The notes: generated from the letters alone by a model not told the origin. Shown: positions 17,256 through 26,662, numbered from the stretch's first letter. The stretch: 30,424 nucleotides of DNA from Caryophanales bacterium UBA6768 (GCA_002453315.1 DKGO01000055.1:1-30424), one strand, 5' to 3'. Numbers and translations are program-made.

Positions 17256-17811
17256 TAGTGATGCGAAATCAATTAGGCAGCTTTTAAGTACGCGTTATAA
17301 AGTGCAATATTACCAAAGAGAATATAGTTGGCAAACGAAACAAATTCAAGAACTCATAGAAGATTTAACGAGGACTTTTTATGAAAATTATGAAGAAGGT
17401 GATCTTCAACGTGATGTACGCCATTACGGTGGGTACTTTTTAGGACCAGTTATTTTGACGAGTGATGGCGCAATTATTGACGGACAGCAACGGCTATCAA
17501 CGATAACTTTATTGTTCATTTATTTGAACCATTTGCAAGCAGATTTTGCTAATAAAGTAAATGTCGATCAACTAATCTTTTCCGAACAATATGGGGAGAA
17601 AACTTTCACAATTAATGTTGAAGAAAGAGAACAATGTCTCGAATCATTATACACACGTAACAATTATGAAATTAAAAATACAGATAATGAAAGCGTCATT
17701 AATTTAGCGAACCGTTATAAAGATATTGAAAAATTTTTCCCGGAAGATATGGATGAGCCTGCTATTCCTGTATTTATTGAGTGGTTAAAAGAAAAAGTAG
17801 TCTTCGTTTAG
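17242..17811 (+). CDS. DUF262 (GmrS-like) protein, N-terminal part ended by an in-frame amber codon
   Basis: The first 189 residues of a DUF262/DUF1524 protein (GmrSD-type, related to type IV modification-dependent nucleases). It contains YQREYSWQ near residue 24 and DGQQRLSTITLL near 79, the ParB/Srx-like nucleotide-handling motif of DUF262. The frame ends at TAG (17809-17811), but the same frame continues without another stop to 19035 and carries the rest of DUF262 and DUF1524. It overlaps the hsdS end by 14 bases and so is a member of the restriction operon. If the stop is real, this fragment lacks the nuclease domain. It may be a recent nonsense mutation, a readthrough site or a sequencing error. 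Confidence 0.85.
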   Translation: MNHINSDAKSIRQLLSTRYKVQYYQREYSWQTKQIQELIEDLTRTFYENYEEGDLQRDVRHYGGYFLGPVILTSDGAIIDGQQRLSTITLLFIYLNHLQADFANKVNVDQLIFSEQYGEKTFTINVEEREQCLESLYTRNNYEIKNTDNESVINLANRYKDIEKFFPEDMDEPAIPVFIEWLKEKVVFV

Positions 17812-17814
17812 ATT

Positions 17815-19035
17815 GTGACGAATACAGAGCAAGATGCGCATAAAGTCTTCGTTGCGATGAATGACCGTGGGTTAAGGCTAACCCCGGTAGAGATGTTAAA
17901 AGGCTATTTACTATCTGAAATCACCGACAATACAGTAAGAAATCAAATGAACGATATTTGGAAAGAGAAAGTATTAAATCTTAAAGAGATTGAAAAAGAT
18001 GGAGACGCAGATTTTATTAAAAACTGGCTCCGTGCGCAATATGCTGAAACACAACGTGGTAGGCGTAAAGGTGCAAAAAACCTAGACTATGAAATCATTG
18101 GGGATACACCACATAAATGGGTACGAGAAAACAGCTTAAAATTAGGCTTGGAAAATAGTGTTGATTTTGAAAGGTTTATCTCGGTGAACTTTGAGAAGTA
18201 TTCAAATGTTTATATGAACTTGAAAAAATATGCAGAAGAGTTTCACGCAGATTTTGCCCATGTATATTATAATGCACATCGTAATTTCACGTTACAATAT
18301 CAACTTATTTTAGCAGCGATTGCACCAGAAGATGATCAAGATACAATCAATAAAAAAATAAAAGTTGTCTCTCGATTTATTGACCAATTTATTGCAAGAA
18401 GAGTATTTAACTTTAGGTCAATGAATTATTCAACAGTACTTTATACTGTATTTAATTTAACAGTTGAAATTAGACGCAAGAATATAGATGACTTAATTAC
18501 GATTGTCAAAAAGCACCTAAGTCAAATGGAACTAGATTTAGAAGCGATCGACAATTTTTATATGAATCAATATACGAAACGATTTATCTTTCATAACTTA
18601 GCTAGGATGACTCAATATATTGAGGATAAAGTGGGCTTAAATACAAGGTTTGATGATTATATCGATCGAGTTCAAAGCAACTCTTATGATATTGAACACA
18701 TTTTACCAAATGATATTTTAGCCATTGATAATCAAGATGAATTTAACTCATTGGATGAATTTAATCGTTATCGTGATTCTTTTGGTGCATTGGTACTGTT
18801 ACCAAAAGATAAAAATCGCAGTTTACAAGATATGCCATATAAAGATAAAGTGAAAAAGTATGATAGTGAAAATTTATTAGCTAGAAGTTTACATGAAAAT
18901 TGTTACACCAATAATCCATTATTTTTAAAGTTTATGAAAGAGGAACAACTGAAATTTAAGCCGTATGAAACATTTGGAAGGAAAGAAATTGATGAGCGGC
19001 AGGCACTGTATAAAGAAATTTGTAAGATGAATTGA
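17815..19035 (+). CDS. DUF262/DUF1524 (GmrSD-like) protein, C-terminal part after the amber codon
   Basis: The continuation, in the same frame, of the gene interrupted at 17809. The remainder of DUF262 is seen at once (AHKVFVAMNDRGLRLTPVEMLKGYLLS), followed by a helical middle part and, near residue 290 of this fragment, the DUF1524 His-motif YDIEHILPND with the downstream DSFGALVLLPKDKNRS segment, a HNH-like nuclease core. GTG at 17815 follows the stop by 3 bases and could reinitiate, but no ribosome binding site is visible; ATG at 17860 is another option. Joined to the preceding part it would be a 597-residue protein, a normal length for the family. It lies between hsdS and hsdR, where extra defence genes are sometimes carried. 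Confidence 0.85.
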   Translation: MTNTEQDAHKVFVAMNDRGLRLTPVEMLKGYLLSEITDNTVRNQMNDIWKEKVLNLKEIEKDGDADFIKNWLRAQYAETQRGRRKGAKNLDYEIIGDTPHKWVRENSLKLGLENSVDFERFISVNFEKYSNVYMNLKKYAEEFHADFAHVYYNAHRNFTLQYQLILAAIAPEDDQDTINKKIKVVSRFIDQFIARRVFNFRSMNYSTVLYTVFNLTVEIRRKNIDDLITIVKKHLSQMELDLEAIDNFYMNQYTKRFIFHNLARMTQYIEDKVGLNTRFDDYIDRVQSNSYDIEHILPNDILAIDNQDEFNSLDEFNRYRDSFGALVLLPKDKNRSLQDMPYKDKVKKYDSENLLARSLHENCYTNNPLFLKFMKEEQLKFKPYETFGRKEIDERQALYKEICKMN

Positions 19036-19079
19036 AATCCAGATGTAATCGATAAAGACTTATAATTGGGGGTGAATTC

Positions 19080-22067
19080 ATGGGCATCGACTATTCCGAA
19101 ATGGGACTAGAGGAAAATATAGAAACAAGTCTCATCCATTCTGGCTATGAAACACGGAAACTCGAAGGACAAGCCCTAAGCGATTTTAAAACACATGCAA
19201 TTGATGTCGAGATGCTTTTTACATTTCTCCACGATACCCAGCCGAAGCATGTGGAGCGGTTGAAAAAAATACACGGAGTGAATTATGAGCGGAATGTCTT
19301 AAATCGGTTGAATCAAGAGATTAATCGAAGAGGGATTATAGATTGCTTACGCAATAAAATAAGAGATCGCGGTGTGGAATTACGTCTTATGTATAATAAG
19401 CCTCCGACCACACGTAACCGTATGCTCGTGGAAAATTATCAAAAAAACATTTTCACCGTCAGTAGACAAGTCTACTACAGTCACAATAACAACAATAGTT
19501 TAGATATGGTCTTATTTTTAAATGGCTTCCCTATCGTTGTCATGGAGTTGAAAAATCAACTAACAGGGCAAACGTATGAACATGCAGAAGCGCAACTAAA
19601 GCGGGATCGTGATCCAAATGAGTTGTTATTTCAATTTAAGAAGCGTGTCATCGTCTATTTTGCAGTTGATACTGATGACATCTCCATGACGACAAGGCTT
19701 AATCGAGATGCCACATACTTTTTACCGTTTAACAGGGGACATGACGGTGGGGAAGGTAACCCTGTGATTTACAATAACTACCGAACGTCTTATTTGTGGA
19801 ACGATGTGTTACAGAAGGACAGTGTACTCGATTTGCTTTTCAGATTCGTCTATGTTGAACAAAAAGATATTCGTGACAGTAATGGTGAAATTATTGATAA
19901 AAGAGAAATTGTGATATTTCCAAGATATCATCAATTAGATGTCGTTAGAAAAATCGAATCCGATGTCAGTAAAAATAAAGTCGGTGCAAACTATCTAGTC
20001 CAACATTCTGCTGGGAGCGGAAAAACGAATAGCATCGCTTGGTTATCTCATCGGTTAGCGAAACTACATGATGAAAATAATGATTCTATTTTCGATAGTG
20101 TCATTGTCATTACAGACCGACGAGTGTTAGATAAGCAGTTACAAGATGCGATTTATCAGCTTGAACATGAAGCTGGATTTGTTGCAAAAATTGATGAAGA
20201 CTCTAAACAACTTGCTGATGCAATAAACAATAAGACACGAATTATTATAACGACGTTACAGAAATTCCCTTTTATCATCGGTGAAGTGAGTGAATTTGAA
20301 CGCGGCGCTTATGGCATCATTATTGATGAAGCCCATAGTTCACAAGGCGGAAAAGCTTCGACAGCAATGACGAATATTTTATCAGATAAATCACTAGAAG
20401 ATGCATATGAGCAAGACAAAGTATTGGAAGAAGAGTTAGATGATGTAGAAGAAAGAATTTTGGAAACGATTGAAAAAAGTGGCAAGCAAGAGAACATTTC
20501 ATTTTTTGCTTTTACCGCAACACCAAAGCCAAAAACGATTGAAAAGTTTGGAACAATGAACCCAGATACAAGCTTACCAGAAGCTTATCATGTGTATTCG
20601 ATGCGACAAGCGATTGAAGAGGGTTTTATTTTAGACGTACTCCAAAACTATACAACGTATGAAACATTTTTTAAAATTGAAAAAAGTATTAACGATGATC
20701 CTGAAGTGGCTAAAAGTAAAGCCTCAAAAGAAATTGCCCGCTACGTTTCACTTCATCCCCACAGTATCGCACAAAAAGCGGCTGTGATGATCGATCATTT
20801 TAGACAGTCTGTTCAACATAAAATTGGTGGGCGAGCGAAAGCAATGGTCGTTACTCGCAGTCGTTTACACGCAGTTCGTTACAAACATGCCTTTGATGAT
20901 TATATTAAGAAGATGAAATATACGGATTTAAATACACTGATTGCCTTTTCTGGAACGGTGGAGGACGATGGAATCCCTTATACTGAAGCGGGAATGAATG
21001 ATTTTGGAGAGAAGGAACTTCCAGAGCAATTTGCGACGGATAAATATCAAGTGCTTATCGTGGCGGAAAAATATCAAACTGGATTTGATGAACCGTTGCT
21101 TCATACGATGTATGTCGATAAACCGCTAAGCGGAATTAAAGCAGTCCAAACATTATCAAGACTGAATAGAACGAGCCCAGGTAAAGAGGATACATTTGTT
21201 CTAGATTTTGTGAATGATCCGGAAGAGATTCAAAATGCGTTTCAGCCGTATTACGAAGTAACGGGGTTAAGGGAAGTCACCGACCCGAATATTTTATACG
21301 ACTTACAATATGAACTTAATGCGATGCAAGTCTACAGATCAACAGAGGTTAATCAAGTAAGCGAACTAGAATTTACTGGAAAGCTCAAAGATAAAAGAGC
21401 ACAACAACGATTAAACTCACTTATCGACCCTGCAACCGATCGCTTTGAAAACGATTTAACAGAGGAGCAACAAGAAGACTTTAAGGGTGCTGCAACAAAA
21501 TTTATTCGAACGTATCAGTTTGTGCTGCAAATTGCACCATTTCCAGATATCGAATTGCATAAATTGTATGTGTACTTAACTTATTTACTAAAAAAACTTC
21601 CAAGAAGGGTATCTGAGAAAATCTATTTAGCAGATGATATTGCACTAGAATACTATCGAAACGATAAAGTATTTGAAGGTAGGATTAGCCTTGAGACAAA
21701 AGGCCAAGTCGACCTGGACCCAACAAAGCACGCCGCTGGTGCTCAACCAGAAGAAGAGACTGAAAAACTCTCATCTATCATTGAGCGAATGAATGAGAGA
21801 TTTGGTACGGATTTCACTCATCTGGATAAATTAGTGACAGAGACAGTGAAACATATGAAAGGAAATGAATATATTGTCGAAGCTGCAGAAAACAATACGT
21901 ATGAAAATTATCGATATAGTTTCTCACCAGTATTGAAGGACTTCATCATTGATAACATTGAAGTGAAGGAAGATTATTTGAAACTATTGGAAAACCCTGA
22001 GGCGTTGGCCGCTTATGAAGAGTATTTGAGCTTAAAAATTTATAGGGAGTTGAATAATCCACATTAG
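19080..22067 (+). CDS. hsdR: Type I restriction-modification system, endonuclease/translocase subunit HsdR
   Basis: The motor and nuclease subunit, 995 residues, full length for the family. The N-terminal PD-(D/E)XK nuclease has its Asp in NNNSLDMVLFLNG and the Glu-X-Lys in VVMELKNQ (about residues 141-160). It is followed by two RecA-like helicase lobes: Walker A SAGSGKTNS near 311, DEAH box IIIDEAHSS near 415, motif III FAFTATPKPK near 478 and motif VI VQTLSRLNRT near 700. A C-terminal helical domain from about 760 binds the methyltransferase. It translocates DNA with ATP and cuts unmodified DNA at a distance. GGGGGTGA precedes the ATG. All core motifs are intact. Confidence 0.96.
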   Translation: MGIDYSEMGLEENIETSLIHSGYETRKLEGQALSDFKTHAIDVEMLFTFLHDTQPKHVERLKKIHGVNYERNVLNRLNQEINRRGIIDCLRNKIRDRGVELRLMYNKPPTTRNRMLVENYQKNIFTVSRQVYYSHNNNNSLDMVLFLNGFPIVVMELKNQLTGQTYEHAEAQLKRDRDPNELLFQFKKRVIVYFAVDTDDISMTTRLNRDATYFLPFNRGHDGGEGNPVIYNNYRTSYLWNDVLQKDSVLDLLFRFVYVEQKDIRDSNGEIIDKREIVIFPRYHQLDVVRKIESDVSKNKVGANYLVQHSAGSGKTNSIAWLSHRLAKLHDENNDSIFDSVIVITDRRVLDKQLQDAIYQLEHEAGFVAKIDEDSKQLADAINNKTRIIITTLQKFPFIIGEVSEFERGAYGIIIDEAHSSQGGKASTAMTNILSDKSLEDAYEQDKVLEEELDDVEERILETIEKSGKQENISFFAFTATPKPKTIEKFGTMNPDTSLPEAYHVYSMRQAIEEGFILDVLQNYTTYETFFKIEKSINDDPEVAKSKASKEIARYVSLHPHSIAQKAAVMIDHFRQSVQHKIGGRAKAMVVTRSRLHAVRYKHAFDDYIKKMKYTDLNTLIAFSGTVEDDGIPYTEAGMNDFGEKELPEQFATDKYQVLIVAEKYQTGFDEPLLHTMYVDKPLSGIKAVQTLSRLNRTSPGKEDTFVLDFVNDPEEIQNAFQPYYEVTGLREVTDPNILYDLQYELNAMQVYRSTEVNQVSELEFTGKLKDKRAQQRLNSLIDPATDRFENDLTEEQQEDFKGAATKFIRTYQFVLQIAPFPDIELHKLYVYLTYLLKKLPRRVSEKIYLADDIALEYYRNDKVFEGRISLETKGQVDLDPTKHAAGAQPEEETEKLSSIIERMNERFGTDFTHLDKLVTETVKHMKGNEYIVEAAENNTYENYRYSFSPVLKDFIIDNIEVKEDYLKLLENPEALAAYEEYLSLKIYRELNNPH

Positions 22068-22140
22068 AAAAATGAAATAATATCTATTTTAATTCATTCA
22101 TTTTAAAAATGTACATGCTGAATTAATTATGTTTTTAGCC

Positions 22141-22158
22141 TTGCTTTTGTAAAAGCAA
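22141..22158. repeat. Perfect 18-bp inverted repeat between hsdR and the SIR2 gene
   Basis: TTGCTTTT and AAAAGCAA are separated by two bases. It could be a small terminator for the restriction operon or an operator for the SIR2 gene; nothing in the sequence decides between these. The rest of the 183-base gap is AT-rich and shows no gene. Confidence 0.5.
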
Positions 22159-22250
22159 ATTTATGTGAAATCACTTGTATTTATAGAGGTAATATTATAA
22201 GTAGTAGATATATGCTCAATTATTAAAATAAGGATTAAGGAGAATGTTTT

Positions 22251-24101
22251 TTGAGTCTTGATAGAGTTATAAAAAAAGTTAGAGATAACGATGTAATTAT
22301 CTGGGCGGGGTCAGGACTTTCTTTATATTCAGGTATGCCAAGTTCACAGGACATCACCAATATAATCATGAAAAGTTGTACTGAAGAAGAAAAAGAAGGA
22401 TTTGAAAATATAAACTCACTAAGCAGTGTTACCAGTGACTTTGTCCAAATGAGGAATGGTTCTAGAAATGATTTATATCGATTGTTAAGGAATGCATTTG
22501 ATATAGAAATTAAAACAAATAAATTTCATCAACTACTATCAGAAATCCCACAAATCAATACCTTGATCACGACTAATTATGATAAGTTATTCGAAAGTGC
22601 TTATGGGAATGATTTAGATGTAATAACAAATGATGAAGATATCTCGTTAATTAATAAAAAAAGAGTATTATATAAAATTCATGGTGATATAGATAATTTT
22701 AAACAAATCCTAATTACAGATGAAGACTATACTGATTTTTTCAGAAACCAAGATAAACCAATATGGAATAAGGTTAAGTCACTATTGGCTGAAAAGACTG
22801 TGATATTTTTGGGTTATAGTTTAGAGGATCAAAATATTAAATATTTAATTGATAATATATTTAATGTTATGGGATCATTTAAAAAAGAATCCTTTATAGT
22901 AACCCCGTCGCTCCAACCACATCGTGAGAAACTTTTTAATAAAAGTGGAGTAACCCATATAAAAATGACTGGGGAAGACTTTATTGCACATATTCATACG
23001 AAGATAAAAAGAAATTTATTAATTGATGTGGAGAAAGGCAGGCTCCAACCAGAACTAGTAGTAAATTCAATTAAAAAGGATGGAATTAAACCTGAATTCA
23101 TTTTAAATGAAAAAGGTGCCAAACTGAGCAGTATTGGTGCTGATGATAACGACTCGAAAATAAATTTAAATATTAAGTTTACTGGTGTTGATTTTTGGGG
23201 TCTTTATAAGGAAGCAAATTATAACGTGTTTAAAATTAGTGGAGAAAATATTGAATCATTAAATTCGAATATTGGAGGAATAGATTTACCCAATTTTGAA
23301 AATGTTGAGGCCATGTATGTAAAGCCATTACCGACTCATAAGGATATTGTGGATATATATTTTAAGGACAAAGAAAAGCAATTATTAAATGTTAAATTAG
23401 AATCCTATGCTGGTAATGGAAGGTGTTTAACACGATTTATTCATAGCAATATAGAGTTTGAGATAAATTATTCAGAAGATAAATTCACATACAAATTTAA
23501 AAAAATGAACAGTTTGCAAACTTTAAGAGAGATATTAACTTTTATGAGAATATTGATATCAGGTGAACAGCAATTATATTGTTATTTACATAGTAAAGAT
23601 AAGGAGATTAATTTTATTCAATTTGATAAATATGAAAATGAAAGTATTTTAAAGAAAATAGATAGAGAATTAATAATAATTAATAAACTAGGTACTATTC
23701 AAAACAAATATGGGATTAGATTTAAAAATTTTATATTTGATCTTAGTGTTGAAGATTTATTTATAATAGATATAGTTTGGAATAGCTTGATGGGAGAGAA
23801 GGTTAAACTTCATCCTAAACACCTTAATATGTCATTTAAAAAAGCAGATTCAATAAATGGGATTTTGGAAGAAGATGAGACATATTTTATCAAAATAAAT
23901 GGGTATTTAGAGACTATTGAAGTGTTACAGCACACAATTAAAATTGGTAAATATAGAGTTTTAGAATGTACAGATGCTTATGTAGGGAATAAATCTGAGG
24001 TTTTAAAAAGTATTGAGTTAAATGATGAGGAAATTAACATTGTGATTAAAAGTAAGCAAGCGGGCTTTAATGTTTATTTAGAGGATAGTAATATTACCTG
24101 A
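22251..24101 (+). CDS. SIR2-domain protein with an unassigned C-terminal half (probable defence NADase)
   Basis: A 616-residue protein. The TTG at 22251 has AAGGAG at 22237-22242, 8 bases upstream. Residues 1 to about 240 form a SIR2-like NAD-binding fold: IIWAGSGLSLYSGMPS near 16-31, ITTNYDKLFE near 104, YKIHGD near 142 with the candidate catalytic His, and FLGYSLEDQNIKYLID near 186. Such domains in phage-defence proteins (ThsA, Dsr1/Dsr2 and others) hydrolyse NAD+ to stop infected cells. Residues about 260-616 are strand-rich with many Lys, Asn and Ile, have no signal or membrane segment, and I cannot assign a family; they may sense the trigger. The gene looks much more AT-rich than hsdR before it, which suggests separate acquisition. 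It stands alone, followed by a decayed insertion sequence. Confidence 0.88.
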   Translation: MSLDRVIKKVRDNDVIIWAGSGLSLYSGMPSSQDITNIIMKSCTEEEKEGFENINSLSSVTSDFVQMRNGSRNDLYRLLRNAFDIEIKTNKFHQLLSEIPQINTLITTNYDKLFESAYGNDLDVITNDEDISLINKKRVLYKIHGDIDNFKQILITDEDYTDFFRNQDKPIWNKVKSLLAEKTVIFLGYSLEDQNIKYLIDNIFNVMGSFKKESFIVTPSLQPHREKLFNKSGVTHIKMTGEDFIAHIHTKIKRNLLIDVEKGRLQPELVVNSIKKDGIKPEFILNEKGAKLSSIGADDNDSKINLNIKFTGVDFWGLYKEANYNVFKISGENIESLNSNIGGIDLPNFENVEAMYVKPLPTHKDIVDIYFKDKEKQLLNVKLESYAGNGRCLTRFIHSNIEFEINYSEDKFTYKFKKMNSLQTLREILTFMRILISGEQQLYCYLHSKDKEINFIQFDKYENESILKKIDRELIIINKLGTIQNKYGIRFKNFIFDLSVEDLFIIDIVWNSLMGEKVKLHPKHLNMSFKKADSINGILEEDETYFIKINGYLETIEVLQHTIKIGKYRVLECTDAYVGNKSEVLKSIELNDEEINIVIKSKQAGFNVYLEDSNIT

Positions 24102-24192
24102 TTTATGGATCCACACAGAATTGAACAAATCTTGTTATAAATCTTGCGTAAATTGCTTTACAATATTTTTAACTATTTATATGATGAGACCG

Positions 24193-24214
24193 TTGTTGGG
24201 GGATACCCCAACAA
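24193..24214. repeat. Perfect hairpin with GATA loop downstream of the SIR2 gene
   Basis: TTGTTGGGG and CCCCAACAA form a 9-bp stem around GATA, 92 bases after the SIR2 stop and 8 bases from the end of the transposase remnant. There is no T-run. A related hairpin with the same GGGGATACCC core lies at 26677-26694. Confidence 0.65.
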
Positions 24215-24221
24215 TTCGAAT

Positions 24222-25368
24222 TCAAAATTGAATATATTCTCTAGGGGAACTTAGCCATTCTTCATGAATATCTATGAGAACTGCGCCTATTAACCGATTG
24301 GCTGATGCGATTTTAGCGAAAAATGCGAATGATCTTCTCACGGCGACGAACTTCCTGGTTTAAGCGCTCAAGTAAATTTGTACTCTTTAATCGGCGATGA
24401 CCCTTTCCAACAACGGTATATTAGAACGCATCTTCAAAGCCTTCATTTAGTTTTTAGCAGGCTTTCTCATATCTTTTCTTGGCAGCGTAAAAGTCGATTC
24501 GTTCGTTTTTCGCTATCCTGGCTAATTGAATATTTGGAAATCGAAAAATAGCTTTCACAGTTTCACGAAATGGATTGGAATCCTTTTTAGGAATGGTACT
24601 TAAGATATTCCGCATAAAATGCACTTGACATCTTTGCCAGGAAACACCTGTGAAACGCTGACAGTAATCCAGCATGGGCTTCAGAAATGACGAGTTGTGC
24701 TCCAGCAAATTCGCGGTTTTTCAAGTAATCAAAGAAGGTGGCCCAAGATTTCTTCACTTTCGCCATTCTGAATCATGAAACCGATAATTTCGCGTTCGCC
24801 TTCTTCCGTTATCCCGAGGGCGATATGGTAGCTTTTTGAAACGACACGATCCTTCTTCTCTTACCTTGATGTACAGGACATCGACCATGATGAATGGAAA
24901 CGTTGTTTCCGATAGAGAGCAATTTTTCCATTTCTTAACCATTGGCTCAAGTTATGCTGTTATAGCAGAGAAAAACGATTTAGAAATCGTTTTTCCGCAA
25001 AACTCTCCTACAATGTGCGAAACTTTCCTTGAGGACACACCAGACATATAAATCTCAAGTATAGAAGCTAAGAAATTCCCTGATATCGCTTAAACAAAGC
25101 AGGTTAAAATTTACCGTCTCATGTTCGGGGAACTCTCAAACCCAATGTGCCGATTCGTGTCGTCCAGCCTCTATATAGTAGCCATTGCACTAGGCTAATA
25201 CATCGATTAGAGCGTTCATATTCAGTTGCTTGAATATATTGGGTACACTGTTCTTCCATTAATGGATTGAAACAAGTCATCAGAGTAGTTTTGATATATC
25301 GTCTTTAACGGACTTTTCAACTAAACTTTGTAATTCTTTGGTTTCAATGTAAAATGTAAGTGGGTAAT
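24222..25368 (-). pseudogene. IS256-family transposase, multiply frameshifted
   Basis: Reading the minus strand across frames recovers an almost full-length transposase of about 380 codons. The N-terminus is HFTLK / TKELQSLVEKSVKDDISKL near 25290-25365. This is followed by MEEQCTQYIQATEYERSNR near 25240, ILEIYMSGVSSRKVSHIVGE near 25040, VDVLYIKVREEG near 24880, FTGVSWQRCQVHFMRN near 24640, and the C-terminus ASANRLIGAVLIDIHEEWL ending EYIQF at 24222. Several frameshifts and stops break it, and the expected start codon position reads ATT behind an intact GGAGG. The longest surviving open stretch (24454-24708) encodes the part around the second catalytic aspartate region only. No functional transposase can be made. 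Confidence 0.9.
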
Positions 25369-25466
25369 ATGATCTGCCTCCAGTTATGTTTTTGTGGTTA
25401 AAAACATTGTACCCTGAAGGCGATCATATGGCCCTTTTCTTTTTACACAATTATATGGACTTTATC
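24222..25466 (-). mobile_element. Decayed IS256-family insertion sequence
   Basis: The right end is preserved: on the minus strand it begins at 25466 with GATAAAGTCCATATAATTG, matching the remembered terminal repeat of IS256-type elements. The transposase remnant fills the rest. The left terminal repeat is not found before 24222, so the element is truncated or eroded on that side and should be immobile. It separates the SIR2 gene from the GHKL ATPase gene. Confidence 0.85.
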
Positions 25467-25589
25467 ATTTTTTAAAAACATATTAACCAATTAAATCTGT
25501 GAAAACTTCGAGTTACGCCGAGATATCAAGAAAGGACTTTTCTAAATAATAAGCTACATTATTTTGGATGGTTTTTAGGAGTGACTTAA

Positions 25590-26594
25590 ATGCAAAGGGT
25601 ATCAATCAGGGAAATGAAATATCATAACATGATAAAAATGAATTATACTATTGTCGAGCTACTTAGAGATGAAAATGAAATATCAGGCTTTATTTTTACA
25701 TTTGAAAACTTAAGATGGATAGATCCTTCGGGTGCCGTGGTTTTCTTGGAGACAATTGCCAACCTAGAAGAACAGAATATACATCTAGAATTTGCCCCTT
25801 TAGATAAAACGAGAGCAGCAGTATCTTATGGTATAAATATGGGTATATTTCAAAGGCTGGGTTTGTCTGAATCTGCAAGTAAAGAAGAGGGGAATACTTA
25901 TTTAGCTCCTAAAAAGGTAACCTGGAATGAGATTTCAAACTTTTTAAGTGCTGAAAATGAGAATATCGAGTATTATTTTGAATTTATTTCAGGTAAAATC
26001 TCGGACAAAATTTTAAGATATAATAAACTTTTACACGATGAAAGGATTAGTAAATTGTTTACCTATGTCATAAGGGAACTAATCAGAAACATCTTTGATC
26101 ACTCGGAGACTAAATATTATTACTATGGTTCACAATTTATACCAAGTACAAATAAAGTAGAATTAGTAATAGCTGACAGAGGTGTAGGATTGAAAAACAC
26201 GATACCATTTGATGGTGAAGAAAAATGGTTTGACCAGGACACAGCAGAGAATGCTATTAAAAAGGCATTTATACCGGGCATTACTGCGGCTAGTAATCAT
26301 AGTTATGCATCAGAAGATTATTTAAATTCAGGTTATGGCTTGGCCATGGTAAAAAGATTAGTTTTAGTGGCAGATGGAGTCTTAAGTTTAGCGACATCAG
26401 ATAAAACAATGACCTTTTCAAATAAAAGTCAAAGAATAATGGATTGTAGTGTCCAAGGTACTATCATTAGGCTAAGAGTGGATTTGGAAAAACTATCTAC
26501 AGTAGATTTTGATAAACAACTTGATATAGTTTATAAAAAAGCTCAAGCTCTTGATAAGTCTTTAAAGCCTTCAAGAAGATCTCGAACGCTATAA
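25590..26594 (+). CDS. GHKL ATPase with an N-terminal STAS-like region
   Basis: A 334-residue soluble protein. Residues 1 to about 95 look like a STAS/anti-anti-sigma type fold (FENLRWIDPSGAVVFLETIANL, then a helix). Residues about 120-305 are a histidine-kinase-like ATPase: N-box VIRELIRNIFDHS near 160-172 with the Glu and Asn that bind Mg-ATP, G1 box ADRGVGL near 195, and G2 box SGYGLAMVKRL near 248. No dimerisation/phospho-acceptor (HisKA) helix or membrane segment is present, so it is not an ordinary sensor kinase. Such stand-alone GHKL proteins occur in anti-phage and signalling cassettes. The ATG has TAGGAG upstream. It shares the low GC of the SIR2 gene across the insertion sequence and is followed by two inverted repeats and then the nuclease gene. 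The function is not known. Confidence 0.8.
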   Translation: MQRVSIREMKYHNMIKMNYTIVELLRDENEISGFIFTFENLRWIDPSGAVVFLETIANLEEQNIHLEFAPLDKTRAAVSYGINMGIFQRLGLSESASKEEGNTYLAPKKVTWNEISNFLSAENENIEYYFEFISGKISDKILRYNKLLHDERISKLFTYVIRELIRNIFDHSETKYYYYGSQFIPSTNKVELVIADRGVGLKNTIPFDGEEKWFDQDTAENAIKKAFIPGITAASNHSYASEDYLNSGYGLAMVKRLVLVADGVLSLATSDKTMTFSNKSQRIMDCSVQGTIIRLRVDLEKLSTVDFDKQLDIVYKKAQALDKSLKPSRRSRTL

Positions 26595-26609
26595 AGTCTT
26601 GACTTTATA
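26590..26609. repeat. Perfect 20-bp inverted repeat over the GHKL gene stop codon
   Basis: TATAAAGTC and GACTTTATA flank two bases; the TAA stop (26592-26594) lies inside the left arm. No T-run follows. It may act as an RNA 3'-end hairpin or an operator for the next gene. Confidence 0.55.
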
Positions 26610-26662
26610 AGGAATGGGTAGTGTAAAAGGGGATATGCAAATCAAAATTAAATAATAATCCA

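Noticed and set aside
24754..24942. Separate small genes within the insertion sequence
   Set aside because: They are frameshifted pieces of the transposase, already covered by the pseudogene.
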